A DNA stretch of 46,610 bases, taken from assembly GCA_002862465.1 (NCBI GenBank), contig PKDD01000141.1, positions 1-46,610 on the forward strand, in the 5' to 3' direction. Of this stretch, positions 44,229-46,610 are shown piece after piece. The translations under genes were made by a program, and so were the position numbers. Within the stretch, counting starts at the first letter, position 1. Each line of letters starts with the position of its first letter. Origin of the DNA: Haliea sp. (GTDB lineage Bacteria > Pseudomonadota > Gammaproteobacteria > Pseudomonadales > Halieaceae). Below the pieces are notes generated by a model. That model was given only the letters and a program-made list of their open reading frames with translations, was not told the origin of the DNA and did no database searches.

Positions 44229-44936
44229 TCACTGTTTTGTATGGGATAGGCTTGGAATCAGTTTCACTAGAACTTCGGAAATATGAGCCAGAAAGAGTGT
44301 ACCCGTCTTGCTGTCGTAGCGGCTTGGGTCCGAACTCCCAACGGCAATCAGTCCGAGCTGCTCGCTAGATCCCAGTGGCATGATAGCGGCCGAGCCGACG
44401 CCTTCACCCTCCGGAAAGAGAAATAGCAGTTCTTCTGTCCTTAGAGTGCCACAAAAGGGCTTGTGACCTCGGAAGAGGGCACCGATCTCTTTTTTTATCC
44501 TCTCATGAGATGCGGTTCGATATCCTTCACTACTGTCGTTGTCGGCGTATAGAATCATGCTTGCGTACTCGACATTAAAATCAGTAGCCATCGATATGAT
44601 GAAGGCGCTGTAAAGTTCCTCGACAGAAGTGGCATCTAGTAGCTTCAGCACTAAGGCACGAGTTTGCTCAAATATAGCGTCGTTGTCCTTTGCATTCGCG
44701 GAAAGAGCTGTAAGTCGTTGGCGTAATTCCATGCTGCGCTCTCGCATGACGCTGACCTGTTTCTCCACAAGCGATACGGCGCTCCCTGATGCATGCGAAA
44801 CATGCAGAAAATCCAGCATATCGGGATAACGCTGCAGGAAATCATCATGGTTCTTCAGATATTCGCGCACCGTTTCGTCATTGATTTCGCCGTCTGCGTT
44901 TGGTGCGTCACAGTTTTTTTCTTCGCTGGCTACCAT
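44229..44936 (-). CDS. DUF484 family protein
   Basis: 235 residues from ATG 44934-44936, with AGGAGA upstream; a longer reading enters dapF. VREYLKNHDDFLQRYPDMLDFLHVSH near 20 and SLVEKQVSVMRERSMELRQRL (a coiled coil) are DUF484 hallmarks; the C-terminal half (residues about 90-230) is GAF-like. No activity is established. The gene lies between dapF and xerC, as in most gammaproteobacteria. Confidence 0.9.
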   Translation of the reverse strand: MVASEEKNCDAPNADGEINDETVREYLKNHDDFLQRYPDMLDFLHVSHASGSAVSLVEKQVSVMRERSMELRQRLTALSANAKDNDAIFEQTRALVLKLLDATSVEELYSAFIISMATDFNVEYASMILYADNDSSEGYRTASHERIKKEIGALFRGHKPFCGTLRTEELLFLFPEGEGVGSAAIMPLGSSEQLGLIAVGSSDPSRYDSKTGTLFLAHISEVLVKLIPSLSHTKQ

Positions 44937-44980
44937 GATTCTTGGCTCTCCTAACTTGAATGTCCCTCGCTGACGAGGGT

Positions 44981-45811
44981 TCAGATTTTTATGCTTCCGT
45001 CGAACACTACCGCGGTGGGGCCTGTCATTATCACCGGCTGGCCTTCTCCCGCCCACGATACTGAAAGCTTACCTCCCGGCAACGCTACTGTCACGGAATC
45101 ACTCAGCCAGCCGCATAAAATACCGTAAACAACAGCCGCACAGGCCCCAGTCCCACAGGCCAGAGTTTCGCCAACGCTGCGCTCATAGACACGCAATTTG
45201 ATCTTATTTTTCGCAACGATTTGCATGAAACTGACGTTAACGCGCTGTGGAAAGTCAGGATGTGATTCAATAAGCGGGCCCAAGCGATCGATTTCACTGG
45301 TGCTGGTGCTTTCAACCCGCAATACAGCATGTGGATTCCCCATCGAGACCGAGCCAATTTCCAGCTCTGTATTGTCTGCCAGCAGCGTATAGCTGTTCTG
45401 TCTGGTGGCGGCGGCGAAGGGAATCTTTTCCGGCTCGAACTCTGGGCTACCCATATCTACTTCCACTTCGTGGTTGCCGAGTACCCGCAGTTCAATAACG
45501 CCGGCGGCTGTCTCTACACTTATCGTTCGCTTACGGGTCAATTTCTTTTCGCGCACGAAGATGGCGAAGCAACGCGCGCCATTACCGCACTGCTGCACCT
45601 CATTGCCGTCTGCATTATAGATGCGGTAACGAAAATCCACCTGTGGATTGTCTGGCGCTTCCACTGCCAGCACCTGATCGCAGCCCACGCCAAAATGCCT
45701 GTCCGCCAGTCTGCGAACGTCTTGCGGGCGTAGCGTGTAATTCTGGCTGATCAAATCAATCACGACGAAGTCATTGCCGGCGCCGTGCATTTTGGTGAAG
45801 TTTAATTGCAT
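44981..45811 (-). CDS. dapF: Diaminopimelate epimerase
   Basis: 276 residues. FTKMHGAGNDFVVID at the start, C75 in QQCGNGARCFA and C219 in LACGTGACAAV supply the two catalytic cysteines of the epimerase. It converts LL- to meso-diaminopimelate for lysine and peptidoglycan synthesis. It follows lysA by 15 bases. No ribosome-binding site beyond GAGCG is obvious. Confidence 0.96.
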   Translation of the reverse strand: MQLNFTKMHGAGNDFVVIDLISQNYTLRPQDVRRLADRHFGVGCDQVLAVEAPDNPQVDFRYRIYNADGNEVQQCGNGARCFAIFVREKKLTRKRTISVETAAGVIELRVLGNHEVEVDMGSPEFEPEKIPFAAATRQNSYTLLADNTELEIGSVSMGNPHAVLRVESTSTSEIDRLGPLIESHPDFPQRVNVSFMQIVAKNKIKLRVYERSVGETLACGTGACAAVVYGILCGWLSDSVTVALPGGKLSVSWAGEGQPVIMTGPTAVVFDGSIKI

Positions 45812-45826
45812 TTTACGCTCGTCGTC

Positions 45827-46610
45827 TCATGATTCAGAGACGCTTTGGGCTGGCAATATAGCCTCGCTACGGATTAGATCCGCTAGCGTTTCTCGAGTTC
45901 GGACCAGATGTGTGCGATCAGCGTCCACCATGATTTCTGGAGCGCGACCGCGGCTGTTGTAGTTGGAACTCATGGTAAAGCCGTAAGCACCTGCGCCAAA
46001 CATCGCTAGAAGGTCACCTTGAGCGAGCGTTAGTTCCCTATCTTTTCCGAGGAAATCTCCAGTTTCACAGACGGGGCCAACCACATCCCATTGAGCATGC
46101 TGTCCCTCTGCATTTTTCTCTACACGCTGAATGTCCATCCAAGCCTCATAAAGTGCTGGTCGCAGCATATCGTTCATCGCGGTATCAACCAATGCAAAGT
46201 GATGATCAGGTGTAGATTTAAGATACTCCACCTTCATAACCAACAGACCCGCATTGGCAGCAATAGAGCGTCCCGGCTCAAACATTAGTTGTAAATTACG
46301 ATCACCCATGACCTCTCTGATCGCAGTAATGTACTCGGAGATAGACGGCGGATTTTCGTCGCGGTAATTTACGCCCAGTCCGCCACCAAGATCTAGATGG
46401 CGAATGGCAATTCCCATTTCAGCTAGCGTGTCAATTAGTGCCAGTAGGCGGTGCAATGTGTCGATAAATGGACTGACTTCAGTCAATTGTGAGCCTATGT
46501 GGCAATCCAAGCCAACTACTTGCACGTTGTCTAATTGTGCGGCCTGCTGGTATACCCGTAGCGCCTCTTCAATCGTTAGCCCAAACTTGTTTTCGCGCAA
46601 GCCGGTGGAA
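45827..46610 (-). CDS. lysA: Diaminopimelate decarboxylase, C-terminal part
   Basis: About 260 C-terminal residues; the N-terminus lies past the right edge. STGLRENKFG begins the visible part, then DCHIGSQLTE, LDLGGGLGVNY, FEPGRSIAANAG, VGPVCETGDFLG with the catalytic cysteine at the dimer interface, and GAYGFTMSSNYNSR. The family is about 415 residues, so some 155 residues are missing, including the PLP lysine. It decarboxylates meso-diaminopimelate to lysine and opens the lysA-dapF-DUF484-xerC-HAD operon. Confidence 0.96.
   Translation of the reverse strand, partial: STGLRENKFGLTIEEALRVYQQAAQLDNVQVVGLDCHIGSQLTEVSPFIDTLHRLLALIDTLAEMGIAIRHLDLGGGLGVNYRDENPPSISEYITAIREVMGDRNLQLMFEPGRSIAANAGLLVMKVEYLKSTPDHHFALVDTAMNDMLRPALYEAWMDIQRVEKNAEGQHAQWDVVGPVCETGDFLGKDRELTLAQGDLLAMFGAGAYGFTMSSNYNSRGRAPEIMVDADRTHLVRTRETLADLIRSEAILPAQSVSES

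Overview
The window is a chromosomal stretch of moderate GC from a marine-type gammaproteobacterium. The right-hand third keeps a gene order familiar from Pseudomonas and its relatives: lysA, dapF, a DUF484 gene, xerC, a HAD gene, then glnK-amtB, ubiK, comM, rep and cytochrome c5. The lipoproteins (DUF3080, DUF3313, DUF4136), the DUF3581 protein and the acyl-CoA metabolism genes would suit the Cellvibrionales/Halieaceae-Spongiibacteraceae group, but the family is an inference. I see no tRNA, rRNA, insertion sequence, phage gene or CRISPR array. I list 46 protein genes; the genes at both window edges are partial.

Positions 1-8061 hold an accessory surface or lipid locus. It has three paralogous GT-A-like glycosyltransferases (one cut by the left edge), an ELM1-family protein, a sulfotransferase and a 2-oxoglutarate/Fe(II) oxygenase. 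A leftward chain joined by 4-base GTGA overlaps encodes a secreted DUF3108-like protein, a diacylglycerol kinase and a nucleotidyltransferase that resembles mitochondrial TAM41, a CDP-diacylglycerol synthase. Kinase plus TAM41-like enzyme would make a diacylglycerol to phosphatidate to CDP-diacylglycerol route. This is the most striking part of the window.

Positions 8170-15071 hold DUF3581, a DUF3313 lipoprotein, and a membrane-anchored sulfatase divergent from a catabolic-looking cassette (SDR, SRPBCC, EthD-like, TauD-like), then a glycine-zipper lipoprotein. Positions 15195-19955 hold ppnN, a small membrane protein and two FAD oxidoreductases.

Positions 20069-26462 are a leftward polyamine operon: speA, a carboxynorspermidine-type dehydrogenase, the partner decarboxylase, and an uncharacterised cobalamin-binding-type radical SAM protein. 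The set suggests spermidine synthesis from agmatine through a carboxyaminopropyl intermediate. The 810-base gap upstream of speA has no gene but holds several inverted repeats.

Positions 27273-39456 are mostly housekeeping: Nudix hydrolase, two lipoproteins, a glutathione transferase, cytochrome c5, ppnP-PaaI thioesterase-rep, a thiolase/multifunctional beta-oxidation pair, comM and ubiK. Positions 39531-42243 are a nitrogen-control unit: NtrC-type palindrome, sigma-54 promoter, TorF-family porin, glnK, amtB and a strong terminator. The right end carries a SHOCT lipoprotein and the leftward lysA-dapF-DUF484-xerC-HAD operon.
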